64,000 nt of DNA from an uncultured Collinsella sp. (GTDB taxonomy: Bacteria > Actinomycetota > Coriobacteriia > Coriobacteriales > Coriobacteriaceae). The notes under the pieces were generated by a model. That model was not told where the DNA came from and made no database searches. It was given only the letters and a program-made list of their open reading frames with translations. Made by a program: the position numbers and the translations under genes. How positions within the stretch are numbered: position 1 is the first letter of the stretch; each line of letters begins with the position of its first letter. The DNA is taken from positions 34,995-98,994 of the forward strand of contig URMZ01000004.1 of NCBI GenBank assembly GCA_900549025.1. The letters are read 5' to 3'. Of this stretch, positions 1-8,737 are shown piece after piece.

Positions 1-2
1 AT

Positions 3-704
3 GCGATTCTTATTCGCCAGGGCAGCGCAGTGGCACTCGTCGACTGCGGGCTCGACGAGCGCGTGGTGGCGGCGTTGGTTCGCAATAACGTGCACCATAT
101 CGATGCCGTCTTTGTGACGCATTGGGATGAGGACCACTGGGGTGGTCTGCCTGCCGTGCTCGAACAGTTTTCGGTCGGAACGATTGCCGTGGCGGCGGAT
201 GCGCTGGAGGATGCTCCTGTTGAGGTATTGAACCGACCTGGCGTGGAGTATCGGCAGGTGCGCTGTGGGGATACGGTCGACATCGGCTCATTTTGCGCCC
301 GCGTGATGTGGCCATTCGAGTCCGTGGATGGCGAGGGAAATGAGGACTCACTTGTCCTGCTGCTTTCTTATGTTCAGGAAGGCAAGGGCCTGCGCATACT
401 TCTCACCGGTGATGCCGAGCTCGACCAAGAACGGGAATTCGTGCAGGAGGTGGGGGATATCGATGTCCTTAAACTTGGGCATCACGGCTCCAAGGTTTCA
501 GTCGATGTTGAGTTGCTGGACGTCCTGAAGCCCGAGCTTTCCCTCGCGAGCGCGGGCGAAGGGAATCGATACGGCCATCCGTCCGACGCTTGCATCGATG
601 CCGTTAAGGAAGCGGGCGGCGTGTTCGCGTGCACCATCGAACACGGCGACATTACCGTCACGCCGACTGCGAATGGCTTTGCGATGCGATGCCAGCGACC
701 GTGA
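3..704 (+). CDS. comEC: ComEC C-terminal fragment (metallo-beta-lactamase domain), cut by window edge
   Basis: The reading frame is open from the first bases, so the 5' part of the gene lies outside the window. What remains is the soluble C-terminal metallo-beta-lactamase-like domain of the competence DNA-uptake channel ComEC/Rec2. The metal-binding motif THWDEDHWGG is present, followed by LLTGDAE and a LGHHGSK motif with the late YGHPS segment, the usual order in this domain. In the full protein a membrane channel imports single-stranded DNA, and this domain is thought to degrade the other strand. The next gene is holA, a comEC-holA-rpsT order that is common in bacteria. Confidence 0.9.
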   Translation, partial: AILIRQGSAVALVDCGLDERVVAALVRNNVHHIDAVFVTHWDEDHWGGLPAVLEQFSVGTIAVAADALEDAPVEVLNRPGVEYRQVRCGDTVDIGSFCARVMWPFESVDGEGNEDSLVLLLSYVQEGKGLRILLTGDAELDQEREFVQEVGDIDVLKLGHHGSKVSVDVELLDVLKPELSLASAGEGNRYGHPSDACIDAVKEAGGVFACTIEHGDITVTPTANGFAMRCQRP

Positions 705-712
705 GGACGTCG

Positions 713-742
713 TTGGCGTGTGGTGGGCCCCTGGGCTAGAAT
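713..742 (+). promoter_or_regulatory. Candidate promoter of holA
   Basis: TTGGCG (713-718) is followed after 18 bp by TAGAAT (737-742). The predicted transcription start near 749 lies downstream of an in-frame upstream start at 720, which supports the ATG at 783 as the holA start. Confidence 0.4.
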
Positions 743-782
743 GGCACGGAACGAATACGAAGGTCTGCGGGAGGGGAGCGCG

Positions 783-1745
783 ATGTCCGAAACCGGTCTG
801 TTGCCGGCATATCTGATCGTCGGTACCGACGGAGTCAAACGCGACCATGCTGTCTCACGTATGAAGGCGCGTCTGGAAAAGACGGGCATGGTCGAATTCA
901 ACCTCGACGAGCGCGATATGACCAAAGACCCCGATATCGAGTCGATTATCGGATCGCTCAACACCTTTCCCATGGGCAGCGAGTTTCGCCTGGTAATCCT
1001 TGACGGCTGCTCAAAACTCGCCAAAGCGATCTCCGAGCCGCTTGTCGACTATCTGGCGAGTCCCAGCCCCACGACGGTTTGCCTTATCATCGCCGACTCG
1101 CTTGCCAAGAACACGCGCCTGTATAAGGCGATCGCCAAGATCGACAAGAAGGCCGTGATCGATTGCTCCGGCACAAAGCGCTGGGAGCTTCCGCGCCGCG
1201 TGCAGCAGATGGCGACGCAGCACGGCAAGTCGATCTCGACGGCGGCCGCCGAGGAGCTCGTCTCGCGTTCGGGCGAGAACACTCGCATGCTCGATAACGA
1301 CTTGGCTAAGCTTGCCCAGATGGTCGAGGCGCCCCAGATTGAGCTTGCCGACGTTGAGCGCTGGATTGTACGTACGGCCGAGGTTCAACCCTGGGACTTT
1401 CTCAATGCGGTCTCGGCACGTGACATGCGACGCTCGCTCGAGCTTTTCAATCTATTGCCCGCCAAGAGCTACGTGTGGACTTACACGTTGCTGTGCGGCC
1501 GCATCCGCGAGCTTATCGTCGCCAAGGCGCTCGATGCGCGCGGACAGGGTCGTGAGCTGGCCGCAACGCTCAAGCTCCAGTCCTGGCAGGTCAAGAATCA
1601 CTTGACCTGGGCACGTCGCTTTTCGATGGCAGAGCTCGTCGCGGCGCTCGAGGGGTCGGTCGATGTAGAGCTCGCGCTCAAGGGTTCGGCCGATTCTGAG
1701 ACCGCGCTTTTGCTCTGGATTACGAACATCTTGAGAAAATCGTGA
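783..1745 (+). CDS. holA: DNA polymerase III delta subunit
   Basis: This 320-residue protein matches the clamp-loader delta subunit, which opens the DnaN sliding clamp for loading onto primed DNA. The N-terminal part (YLIVGTDGVKR...) and the central segment with the conserved LNTFPMGSEFRLVIL region fit the HolA fold, and its length is normal for the family. The ATG at 783 was chosen because GGAGGGG lies just upstream and the predicted promoter at 713-742 excludes the earlier in-frame start at 720. It follows comEC and precedes rpsT, a common arrangement. Confidence 0.88.
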   Translation: MSETGLLPAYLIVGTDGVKRDHAVSRMKARLEKTGMVEFNLDERDMTKDPDIESIIGSLNTFPMGSEFRLVILDGCSKLAKAISEPLVDYLASPSPTTVCLIIADSLAKNTRLYKAIAKIDKKAVIDCSGTKRWELPRRVQQMATQHGKSISTAAAEELVSRSGENTRMLDNDLAKLAQMVEAPQIELADVERWIVRTAEVQPWDFLNAVSARDMRRSLELFNLLPAKSYVWTYTLLCGRIRELIVAKALDARGQGRELAATLKLQSWQVKNHLTWARRFSMAELVAALEGSVDVELALKGSADSETALLLWITNILRKS

Positions 1746-1794
1746 TGATACCTGCCTATTTGACAAATTCGTTCTATCCCTTTGAGGGGGAGCG

Positions 1795-1803
1795 TGCTAT
1801 AGT
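1795..1803 (+). promoter_or_regulatory. Candidate extended -10 promoter of rpsT
   Basis: TGC-TATAGT is an extended -10 element about 75 bp before the rpsT start. A TTGACA at 1760 is 32 bp away, too far to be its -35. Confidence 0.4.
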
Positions 1804-1878
1804 AGGCGCTTGCATGACCTCACCGTGTCTCAGAGGTGTCATACATTTTTTGCAAGGAACTCGAAAGGAACTCCAGAA

Positions 1879-2145
1879 GTGGCAAACATCAAGTCTCAGA
1901 AGAAGCGTATCCGCACCAATGAGGCAGCTCGCATGCGTAACAAGGCTGTCAAGTCCGAGCTCAAGACGCTGACCAAGCACGTCCAGTCCGCCGTCGCCGA
2001 GGGCGACGCCGAGAAGGCCCAGGCTGCCCTCAAGACCGTCACCAAGCGTCTCGACATGGCTGCCGCCAAGCATGTTATCCACAAGAATCAGGCTTCCAAC
2101 CGCAAGTCCGGTCTTGCCAAGCTCGTGAACAGCATCAACGCCTAA
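1879..2145 (+). CDS. rpsT: 30S ribosomal protein S20
   Basis: An 88-residue basic, helical protein beginning [15 protein letters not shown], the signature N-terminus of S20, which binds 16S rRNA in the body of the small subunit. The start is a GTG at 1879, preceded by AAGGAAC. An in-frame upstream start at 1810 would add 23 residues that do not resemble the family. Extended -10 TGCTATAGT lies upstream and a perfect intrinsic terminator follows, so it is probably a monocistronic transcript. Confidence 0.95.
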   Translation: MANIKSQKKRIRTNEAARMRNKAVKSELKTLTKHVQSAVAEGDAEKAQAALKTVTKRLDMAAAKHVIHKNQASNRKSGLAKLVNSINA

Positions 2146-2182
2146 GTTGTAAATTTCACACCAAACAGATTACGCGCATAAA

Positions 2183-2216
2183 TGGAGCCTGTTTTATGGA
2201 ACAGGCTCCATTTTTT
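2183..2216 (+). terminator. Intrinsic terminator of rpsT
   Basis: TGGAGCCTGTT and AACAGGCTCCA form a perfect 11-bp stem with a 6-nt loop, followed directly by six T residues. Confidence 0.9.
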
Positions 2217-2228
2217 GTACCGCTCGGG

Positions 2229-2234
2229 TAAGAT
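2229..2234 (+). promoter_or_regulatory. Candidate -10 element placing lepA mRNA start at or next to its ATG
   Basis: TAAGAT lies 7 nt before the lepA ATG, and no ribosome binding site is visible between them. The same CGCTCGGGTA context precedes the TAGAAT in front of the first dnaJ (6347-6352). The -35 would fall in the rpsT terminator and is not recognisable. Confidence 0.4.
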
Positions 2235-2241
2235 AGTCCGC

Positions 2242-4053
2242 ATGAATACTTCAATTGACATTTCCCACATCCGCAACTTCTCAATCGTTGCGCACATCGA
2301 CCATGGCAAGTCCACGATCAGTGACCGTATCCTCGAACTCACCCATACAGTCGACGAACGCGACATGGAGTCGCAGCTGCTCGACACCATGGATATCGAG
2401 CGCGAGCGCGGCATCACGATCAAGTCCAATGCCGTTCGCGTGTCCTATGACGCCGACGATGGCGAGACGTATCAGTTCAACCTGATCGATACGCCGGGCC
2501 ACGTTGACTTTACCTATGAGGTCTCGCGCTCGCTGGCAGCCTGTGAGGGCGCGGTGCTCGTTGTCGACGCCACGCAGGGCGTCGAGGCGCAGACCGTCTC
2601 TAATGCGACGCTTGCCATGAACGCCAATCTGGACATTGTGCCGGCCATCAACAAGATCGACCTGCCCTCGGCCCATCCCGATGAGGTTAAGACCGAGATC
2701 GAGGATGACCTGGCGATCCCTGCCGATGATGCCGTGTGTGTCTCGGGCAAGACCGGCGAGGGCATCCACGATCTGCTGGAGTCCATTGTCTTTTTGATCT
2801 CTCCGCCCAAGGGCGATGCGAACGCGCCGCTCAAGGCACTCATTCTGGATTCGTACTTCGACGAGTATCGTGGCGTCGTCGCCACGGTGCGCGTCTTTGA
2901 CGGTTCCATCAAAAAGGGCGATACCCTGCGCATGATGCAGGCAAAGGGCGACTTTTTGGTCGATGGCGTGGGCGTCAAGCGTCCCGCCGAGACCCCGGTC
3001 GATGCGCTGACGGTTGGCGAGGTGGGCTACGTGGTCACGGGCCTGAAGGACCCCGAGGCCGTGCGCGTGGGCGATACCCTTACGTGGGCGTCGAATCCCT
3101 GCCCCGAGCCGCTTCCCGGCTACCGCGAGGCCAAACCCATGGTCTACACGGGCCTGTTCCCGATCGATAACAAGGACTACGAGAACCTGCGTGACGCGCT
3201 CGATAAGCTGCACGTCAACGACCCGTCGTTGGTGTGGGAGCCCGAGACCTCGGTGGCGCTCGGCTTTGGTTTCCGCGTGGGCTTCTTGGGCCTGCTGCAT
3301 ATGGAGGTCGTCAAGGAGCGCCTGGAGCGCGAGTTCAACTTGGACCTCATTGCCACGAGTCCCTCGGTCGACTATCACGTCTACAAGACCGATGGCGAAA
3401 TGATCGATGTCCGCAGCCCGCAGGACCTTCCCGAGGCTACGCGCATCGAGCGCATTGAGGAGCCCTACCTCAAGGCCAAGATTATCTGCCCGCCCGAGTA
3501 TACGGGTGCCGTCATGCAGCTCGCTATCGAGCACCGCGGCATTACTACCGACATGATCCATCTCACGAGCAAGTCGGTCGAGATGCGCTTTGATATGCCG
3601 CTCGCCGAGCTCATCCTGGACTTCTTTGACCAGCTCAAGAGCCGTACCAAGGGCTATGCCTCGCTCGACTACGAGTTCAACGAGTACCGTCCCTCCGAGC
3701 TTGTGAAGCTCGATATCTTGCTTTCGGGTGATGAGGTGGACGCGCTGTCGTTTATCGTCCATAAGGACAAGGCCTATGGCCTGGCCCGTGGTCTGTGCGA
3801 CAAACTTAAGGAGATCATCCCGCGTCAGCTGTTCGAGGTTCCCATCCAGGGTGCTATCGGCAACAAGATCATCGCCCGTTCTACCGTCAAAGCGCGTCGC
3901 AAGGACGTTCTTGCAAAGTGCTACGGCGGCGATATCTCGCGTAAGCGCAAACTGCTCGAGAAGCAGAAAGAGGGCAAGAAGCGCATGAAGGCCATCGGCT
4001 CAGTCGAGGTCCCGCAGGAGGCCTTTATGGCGATCCTCAAGGTGGACGAGTAG
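2242..4053 (+). CDS. lepA: Elongation factor 4 (LepA), back-translocating ribosomal GTPase
   Basis: A 603-residue translation GTPase, the normal length for EF-4, which acts on stalled or misassembled ribosomes. G1 AHIDHGKS is at residues 17-24, the switch region has RGITIK, G3 is DTPGHVDF and G4 is NKID. The C-terminal domain with [22 protein letters not shown] is diagnostic for LepA rather than EF-G. The ATG at 2242 was chosen because the upstream in-frame start at 2182 lies inside the rpsT terminator. No Shine-Dalgarno sequence is seen, and a -10-like TAAGAT only 7 nt upstream suggests a leaderless transcript. dusB follows after 4 nt. Confidence 0.95.
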   Translation: MNTSIDISHIRNFSIVAHIDHGKSTISDRILELTHTVDERDMESQLLDTMDIERERGITIKSNAVRVSYDADDGETYQFNLIDTPGHVDFTYEVSRSLAACEGAVLVVDATQGVEAQTVSNATLAMNANLDIVPAINKIDLPSAHPDEVKTEIEDDLAIPADDAVCVSGKTGEGIHDLLESIVFLISPPKGDANAPLKALILDSYFDEYRGVVATVRVFDGSIKKGDTLRMMQAKGDFLVDGVGVKRPAETPVDALTVGEVGYVVTGLKDPEAVRVGDTLTWASNPCPEPLPGYREAKPMVYTGLFPIDNKDYENLRDALDKLHVNDPSLVWEPETSVALGFGFRVGFLGLLHMEVVKERLEREFNLDLIATSPSVDYHVYKTDGEMIDVRSPQDLPEATRIERIEEPYLKAKIICPPEYTGAVMQLAIEHRGITTDMIHLTSKSVEMRFDMPLAELILDFFDQLKSRTKGYASLDYEFNEYRPSELVKLDILLSGDEVDALSFIVHKDKAYGLARGLCDKLKEIIPRQLFEVPIQGAIGNKIIARSTVKARRKDVLAKCYGGDISRKRKLLEKQKEGKKRMKAIGSVEVPQEAFMAILKVDE

Positions 4054-4057
4054 GGCT

Positions 4058-5101
4058 ATGGCGCTTTCTGAATACAGCAAGCGGCTGCTGGGTGCTTATG
4101 CCGAGCAGCCGTTCCTTATGGCTCCTATGGCGGGCGTGACCGACCCTGCCTACCGCATCATGTGCCGCCGCCGGGGTGCCAACCTTGCCTACAGCGAGAT
4201 GGTGAGCGTGGCTGGCCTTGCCTATGCCAGCAACAAAACATGGCGCCTGGTGCTGCCGGCCGACGAGGAGCAGCAGATTTGCGTGCAGCTCTTTGGCTCC
4301 AAGCCCGAGCAGTTTGCGAGTGCCGTCGCCGCCGTCGAGGAGCGTGTGGGCGATCGCCTGTCGCTCATCGATATCAATATGGCATGCCCCGCCCGCAAGG
4401 TTGTTACCAAGGGCGAGGGCTCGGCGCTCATGCGCACGCCCGACCTTGCGGAGAAGATCGTCGAGGCCACGGTGGGCGCGGCGCACGTGCCCGTGACCGT
4501 AAAGATCCGCAAGGGTTTTTATGCCGAGGACCGTAATGCCGCGACGTTTGCCCAGATGCTCGAAGGCGCAGGGGCTGCCGCAGTCGCCGTGCACGGTCGT
4601 TGCGCCACGCAGCTCTATACGGGCCAGGCCGATTGGTCGGTCGTCGATGAGGTGGCCGACGCCGTCGAGATTCCCGTTATCGGTTCGGGCGATGTGTTCT
4701 CGGCCGAGGACGCTACTGAGCATCTGCAAGGCTCGAGTGCCAGCGCGGTGTTTATCGCGCGCGGCATCTACGGCAATCCGTGGGTGTTCGGTGATGCTCG
4801 CGCCCTTGCGCTCGATGGCACGCCGGTGCCGGCGCGCAGCTCCGTCGAGCGCCTGGACGCCCTGCGTGAACACCTAACGCTGACGCATGAGCTCCTGCCG
4901 CTCATGTCGCGTGCCCGCACGTACGCAAGCTGGTACTTAAAAGGCATGCCCCATGCCGCCGCTTGGCGTGCCCATGTGGTGCGCTGCTCCACGTATGAGG
5001 AGTTCATGGCGCTGGTCGATGAGATCGAGCACGATGTGGTGGCCTGCGAGGCTGCCCTTGCCGCCGGCGAATCGGTGCCCCCTCATCCGCTGGAGGCTTA
5101 A
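4058..5101 (+). CDS. dusB: tRNA-dihydrouridine synthase (DusB family)
   Basis: A 347-residue FMN-dependent enzyme that reduces uridine to dihydrouridine in the tRNA D-loop. The N-terminal LMAPMAGVTDPAYR motif, the catalytic cysteine C110 within NMACPARKV, and VKIRKGF and VHGR TIM-barrel motifs are present. The usual NMGCP is NMACP here, a conservative change next to the catalytic residue. The gene starts 4 nt after lepA, and hemW begins 2 nt after its stop, so the three are probably co-transcribed. Confidence 0.9.
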   Translation: MALSEYSKRLLGAYAEQPFLMAPMAGVTDPAYRIMCRRRGANLAYSEMVSVAGLAYASNKTWRLVLPADEEQQICVQLFGSKPEQFASAVAAVEERVGDRLSLIDINMACPARKVVTKGEGSALMRTPDLAEKIVEATVGAAHVPVTVKIRKGFYAEDRNAATFAQMLEGAGAAAVAVHGRCATQLYTGQADWSVVDEVADAVEIPVIGSGDVFSAEDATEHLQGSSASAVFIARGIYGNPWVFGDARALALDGTPVPARSSVERLDALREHLTLTHELLPLMSRARTYASWYLKGMPHAAAWRAHVVRCSTYEEFMALVDEIEHDVVACEAALAAGESVPPHPLEA

Positions 5102-5103
5102 GG

Positions 5104-6336
5104 GTGGCCGTTACCGCACTGTACGTGCACGTGCCGTTTTGCGCCCAAAAGTGCCGGTACTGCGACTTTGACTCGCGCAGTTTTGCTCCGTGCGACCTGA
5201 CCGCTGCGCTCGATGCCTATTTTGAGCAGTTGTTCGCGCGCCTCGATGCTTTTGGCAAAGCTGGGGCCCTTGATCAGATCCGCACCGTCTATGTTGGCGG
5301 CGGTACGCCGTCGCTGGCGGGGGAGCGCCTGGTGGAGCTGGCACGGCGTATTCGTGCGTGGTGCGCCCCCGTTGAGTTTACCTGCGAGGCCAATCCCGAG
5401 TCGCTGAGCGCCGAGCTTGCCGCTGCGCTTGCCAAGGTTGGTGTCACACGCGTCTCTCTGGGCGTGCAAACGCTCGATAACACCGAACTTACCGCCATCG
5501 GCCGTATCCACGATGCCGATCGGGCGCTCGCCGCCATCGCGACGGTCAAGAACGCTGGGCTTGACGTGTCGTGCGACCTTATGTGCGGACTTCCCGGGCA
5601 GACCGCGGCGAGTTGGAAGCGCACGCTCGATGGCGTGCTGGCGGCGGCTCCGCATCATGTGTCGGTCTACCCGCTCACGCTTGAGGAGGGGACGCCCCTT
5701 TATCGCATGGCGTGCCGCGATGAGTCGCTCGAGCCCGACGAGGATTTTCAAGCTTCGTGCATGGATGTGGCGCGTGAGCGTCTGGGTGCGGCCGGCTATC
5801 ATCCCTATGAGGTGGCAAGCTATGCGCTCGACGGCCATGAGTGCGCCCATAACATTGCCTACTGGACCGGACGGGGCTACCTGGGCCTGGGTCGTTCCGC
5901 CGCGGGCATGCTCGACGCCGAGGATTTCGACCGTCTTGTAGGTTTGTTCCCCGGCGTGTCTTCTCGAGGCGATTCGTACCGCGTGCGTCTGGTGCAACGT
6001 GACGATGACGCGACGGCGTTCGAGGCCGAATATCTGTCGCAGCGCGAGGCTGCGGCCGAAGACCTGATGCTTGCTTGTCGCATGACGCGCGGTGTCGCGT
6101 CCGACCTTTTGGTTCGCGCGGCTCGTGTCATCCCGGCCGATGAGCTGGCAGCTGCCTGCGATCGCGCGCTCGAATTGGGTCTTGCCACTTGGGTGCCCGA
6201 GACGCTCGGGGTCCATGAGGGACCTTTCACTTCGGCAGATGTCGTCGCGGGCTATGTTCGAGCTCGTCTGGCGCCGACACACTTGGGCTGGCTCGATGGA
6301 AATGTTCTGTTCGAGCTGTTTTGGGATCTAGCTTAG
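5104..6336 (+). CDS. hemW: HemW-like radical SAM protein (coproporphyrinogen oxidase family)
   Basis: A 410-residue radical SAM protein starting at GTG. The 4Fe-4S motif C13-x3-C17-x2-C20 (CAQKCRYC) is followed by the SAM-binding GGGTPS segment. HemW was long annotated as oxygen-independent coproporphyrinogen III oxidase, but the family is now considered a haem chaperone. True HemN has an additional cysteine after the cluster motif, and here the sequence is CRYCDF, so HemW is the better call. It lies between dusB and dnaJ, as in many Gram-positive genomes where hemW precedes hrcA/dnaJ. Confidence 0.8.
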   Translation: MAVTALYVHVPFCAQKCRYCDFDSRSFAPCDLTAALDAYFEQLFARLDAFGKAGALDQIRTVYVGGGTPSLAGERLVELARRIRAWCAPVEFTCEANPESLSAELAAALAKVGVTRVSLGVQTLDNTELTAIGRIHDADRALAAIATVKNAGLDVSCDLMCGLPGQTAASWKRTLDGVLAAAPHHVSVYPLTLEEGTPLYRMACRDESLEPDEDFQASCMDVARERLGAAGYHPYEVASYALDGHECAHNIAYWTGRGYLGLGRSAAGMLDAEDFDRLVGLFPGVSSRGDSYRVRLVQRDDDATAFEAEYLSQREAAAEDLMLACRMTRGVASDLLVRAARVIPADELAAACDRALELGLATWVPETLGVHEGPFTSADVVAGYVRARLAPTHLGWLDGNVLFELFWDLA

Positions 6337-6394
6337 GCCGCTCGGGTAGAATTACCGGAATATATACGCTGCTGTGAGCAGGAGGTTGCCGCGC

Positions 6395-7498
6395 ATGGCG
6401 ACGATGAACGAAAAAGATTATTACGAGATTCTGGGTGTCTCCAAGGACGCCACCTCGCGTGATATTCAAAAGGCCTTTCAGCAAAAGGCCCGCAAGCTCC
6501 ATCCGGACGTCAACAAAGAGCCGGATGCCGAGGAAAAGTTTAAAGAGGTTTCCGAGGCCTACGCCGTGCTTTCGGATGAGCAAAAACGTGCGCGCTACGA
6601 CGCCATGCGCTCGGGCAATCCCTTTGCCGGTGCTCCTACGGCTTCGCCCTATGGTGGCGGCTACGCCGGCAACACAGGCTATGGCAATCCCTTTGAGGGC
6701 GGCTTTCCCTTTGGTGGCGCCTGGGGCCAGCAGCGTCGCGGCCAGGCTGCCTACAATCCCGAGAACGGCGCCAATGTGGTCGTCGATATCAAACTTGACG
6801 CCAAGGAGGCCAAGGGCGGTGCCCGCAAGACCGTCCGCTACACGCGTTTCGATACATGCGGACATTGCGGCGGCTCGGGTTCTGTCTCCTCCGAGCATGC
6901 CCATACCTGCCCGAGCTGCGGCGGCCGCGGCCACATTGACGTCGACCTGTCCTTCCTGTTTGGTGCGGGCACGTTTCAGTCAGTCTGCCCCGAGTGCGGC
7001 GGTTCCGGTAAGGTCGTCGCCGACCCCTGCCCCGATTGCGGCGGCAGCGGGCGAACTCGTGTGACCTCCGAGCAGACGATTGAGTTTCCTGCCGGCACGC
7101 ACGATGGCGACGAGGTCCGCATTAGCGGTATGGGTCACGCTGGCACCAACGGTGCCTCGGGTGGCGATCTAGTCGGCCGCGCCCATGTTGAGTCCGAGCG
7201 CTTGGAAGGCAAGGCTCGTACCGGTTTTTACCTGATGGGCATCGTGGCGCCGTTTTTGGTGCTGTCGGCCATTTCGGGCGTGTTCTCGGCCTTTGCCGTG
7301 ATGTGCTTTATTCCGTTTACCATGGGCCTGTTTATGGTGCTTTCGGACGGTGTGCTTCATCGTAGTCTGCTGTGGTGGAAGCGCGGTGCGATGCAGTTTG
7401 CCAACGGTTTTGCCAACGGCTTCATGTTCGCGCTCGTGTCGGTTTGGTTCGCGAGCTGCTCGCAACGTGCCATGCTTTCGCCCTACGCAATGCAATAA
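6395..7498 (+). CDS. DnaJ-type co-chaperone with membrane-embedded C-terminus
   Basis: A 367-residue protein with an N-terminal J domain (HPD at residues 36-38), a Gly/Phe/Tyr-rich linker (about 75-120) and a complete DnaJ zinc centre with four CxxCxGxG repeats between residues 155 and 220. The first C-terminal beta domain ends normally ([17 protein letters not shown]...). The second domain and dimerisation region are then missing and replaced from about residue 277 by three hydrophobic segments, which predicts a membrane-anchored Hsp70 partner. The start at 6395 is preceded by AGGAGG. A -10-like TAGAAT lies at 6347. A second, normal dnaJ follows, so this paralogue probably has a specialised, possibly membrane-surface, role. 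Confidence 0.8.
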   Translation: MATMNEKDYYEILGVSKDATSRDIQKAFQQKARKLHPDVNKEPDAEEKFKEVSEAYAVLSDEQKRARYDAMRSGNPFAGAPTASPYGGGYAGNTGYGNPFEGGFPFGGAWGQQRRGQAAYNPENGANVVVDIKLDAKEAKGGARKTVRYTRFDTCGHCGGSGSVSSEHAHTCPSCGGRGHIDVDLSFLFGAGTFQSVCPECGGSGKVVADPCPDCGGSGRTRVTSEQTIEFPAGTHDGDEVRISGMGHAGTNGASGGDLVGRAHVESERLEGKARTGFYLMGIVAPFLVLSAISGVFSAFAVMCFIPFTMGLFMVLSDGVLHRSLLWWKRGAMQFANGFANGFMFALVSVWFASCSQRAMLSPYAMQ

Positions 7499-7512
7499 CA
7501 TCAAACCCTCTG

Positions 7513-7540
7513 TTTGCGGTCGGCCCAGCTTGGGTATAGG
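7513..7540 (+). promoter_or_regulatory. Candidate promoter of the second dnaJ
   Basis: TTTGCG (7513-7518), 16 bp, TATAGG (7535-7540). It would give the canonical dnaJ its own transcript. The match is moderate. Confidence 0.3.
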
Positions 7541-7579
7541 ACGCACTGTGACAATAATGAAAGTCGGAAGGATTCGGTC

Positions 7580-8728
7580 GTGTCGGAAAATAGGGATTAC
7601 TACGAGGTGCTTGGCGTCGACAAGGATGCCGACGCGCGGACGATTAAGCGTGCGTTTCTAAAGAAGGCCCGTACCGTACATCCGGATGTTTCGGACGACC
7701 CCGAGGCCGAGGCCAAGTTCAAGGAGCTCAACGAGGCCTATTCCGTTCTTTCCGATGAGCAGAAGCGTGCTAACTACGACCGTTACGGCACTGCTGACGG
7801 CCCTGGTGGTTCGGGTTACGTCGATATCAACGATATCTTTGGTGGCATGGGCATGGACGACTTGTTCTCGTCGTTCTTTGGCGGCGGTGCCGGCGGTGGC
7901 GCCCGCAGCCGTCGTGAGCGTCGTCGCGGACGTGACATGGCCATCTCGCTTTCGGTGACCCTTGAGGAGGCGGCGCTCGGCTGCAAAAAGACGATCAGTT
8001 ATGACCGCCTTGCTCCTTGCGAGGACTGCAATGGCACCGGTAGGGCAGAGGGCGCACAGGAAAAGCAGTGCGGCCGCTGCCACGGTACGGGCTACGTCAC
8101 GACGGTTCAGCGTTCGTTCCTGGGCCAGGTTCAGTCTTCCTCGCCTTGCCCCGACTGCCATGGCGAGGGTACGGTTATCGACCATCCCTGCGAGACCTGC
8201 GACGGTCAGGGCCGCACGCCTTCGCACGAAAAGATCGACATCGATATTCCCGCCGGCGTTTCGACCGGTCGCCAGCTGCGCGTGAGCGGCTTTGGCGAGG
8301 CCGGCCTTCGCGGCGAGCCCTCGGGCGACCTGATTGTCAACGTGCGTGTTGCCGACCATGAGCGCTTTAAGCGCAACGGGGACGACCTGTACCTGGTGAG
8401 CGATATCTCGATTGCGCAGGCTGCGCTCGGCTGCGAGATCGAGGTCGAGGGCATTATGCCCGACGAGGTCGTTAAGGTGACGGTTCCCGCCGGCGCCCAG
8501 TACGGCGACACCGTGAGCGTCAATAATTACGGCATGCCGCGCATTGGCGGTGGCGGTTCGCGTGGCCGCCTGATCGTGCAGCTGCGCGTGGTCGTTCCCA
8601 CCAATCTTTCCAATAAGCAGCGCGAGCTGCTCCGTGCTTTTGCCGATGAGATGGGCGATGACGTCGCTTCCGGTAAGAAGTCGGTGACCGACCGTATCAA
8701 GAGTGCCCTCGACGATATCCTCGATTAA
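7580..8728 (+). CDS. dnaJ: Chaperone protein DnaJ
   Basis: A 382-residue canonical DnaJ that stimulates DnaK ATPase and delivers unfolded clients. The J domain with HPDVSDD, a glycine-rich linker (GGMGMDDLFSSFFGG), four zinc repeats (CEDCNGTG, CGRCHGTG, CPDCHGEG, CETCDGQG) and both C-terminal beta domains are all present. The start is GTG at 7580, preceded by GGAAGGA. It has a candidate promoter of its own at 7513-7540, and mtaB follows 9 nt after the stop with an AAGGAG ribosome site overlapping the dnaJ stop. Confidence 0.93.
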   Translation: MSENRDYYEVLGVDKDADARTIKRAFLKKARTVHPDVSDDPEAEAKFKELNEAYSVLSDEQKRANYDRYGTADGPGGSGYVDINDIFGGMGMDDLFSSFFGGGAGGGARSRRERRRGRDMAISLSVTLEEAALGCKKTISYDRLAPCEDCNGTGRAEGAQEKQCGRCHGTGYVTTVQRSFLGQVQSSSPCPDCHGEGTVIDHPCETCDGQGRTPSHEKIDIDIPAGVSTGRQLRVSGFGEAGLRGEPSGDLIVNVRVADHERFKRNGDDLYLVSDISIAQAALGCEIEVEGIMPDEVVKVTVPAGAQYGDTVSVNNYGMPRIGGGGSRGRLIVQLRVVVPTNLSNKQRELLRAFADEMGDDVASGKKSVTDRIKSALDDILD

Positions 8729-8737
8729 GGAGCCCGC

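Noticed and set aside
1760..1803. TTGACA and TATAGT as one rpsT promoter
   Set aside because: They are 32 bp apart, far from the 16-18 bp needed; only the extended -10 was kept.
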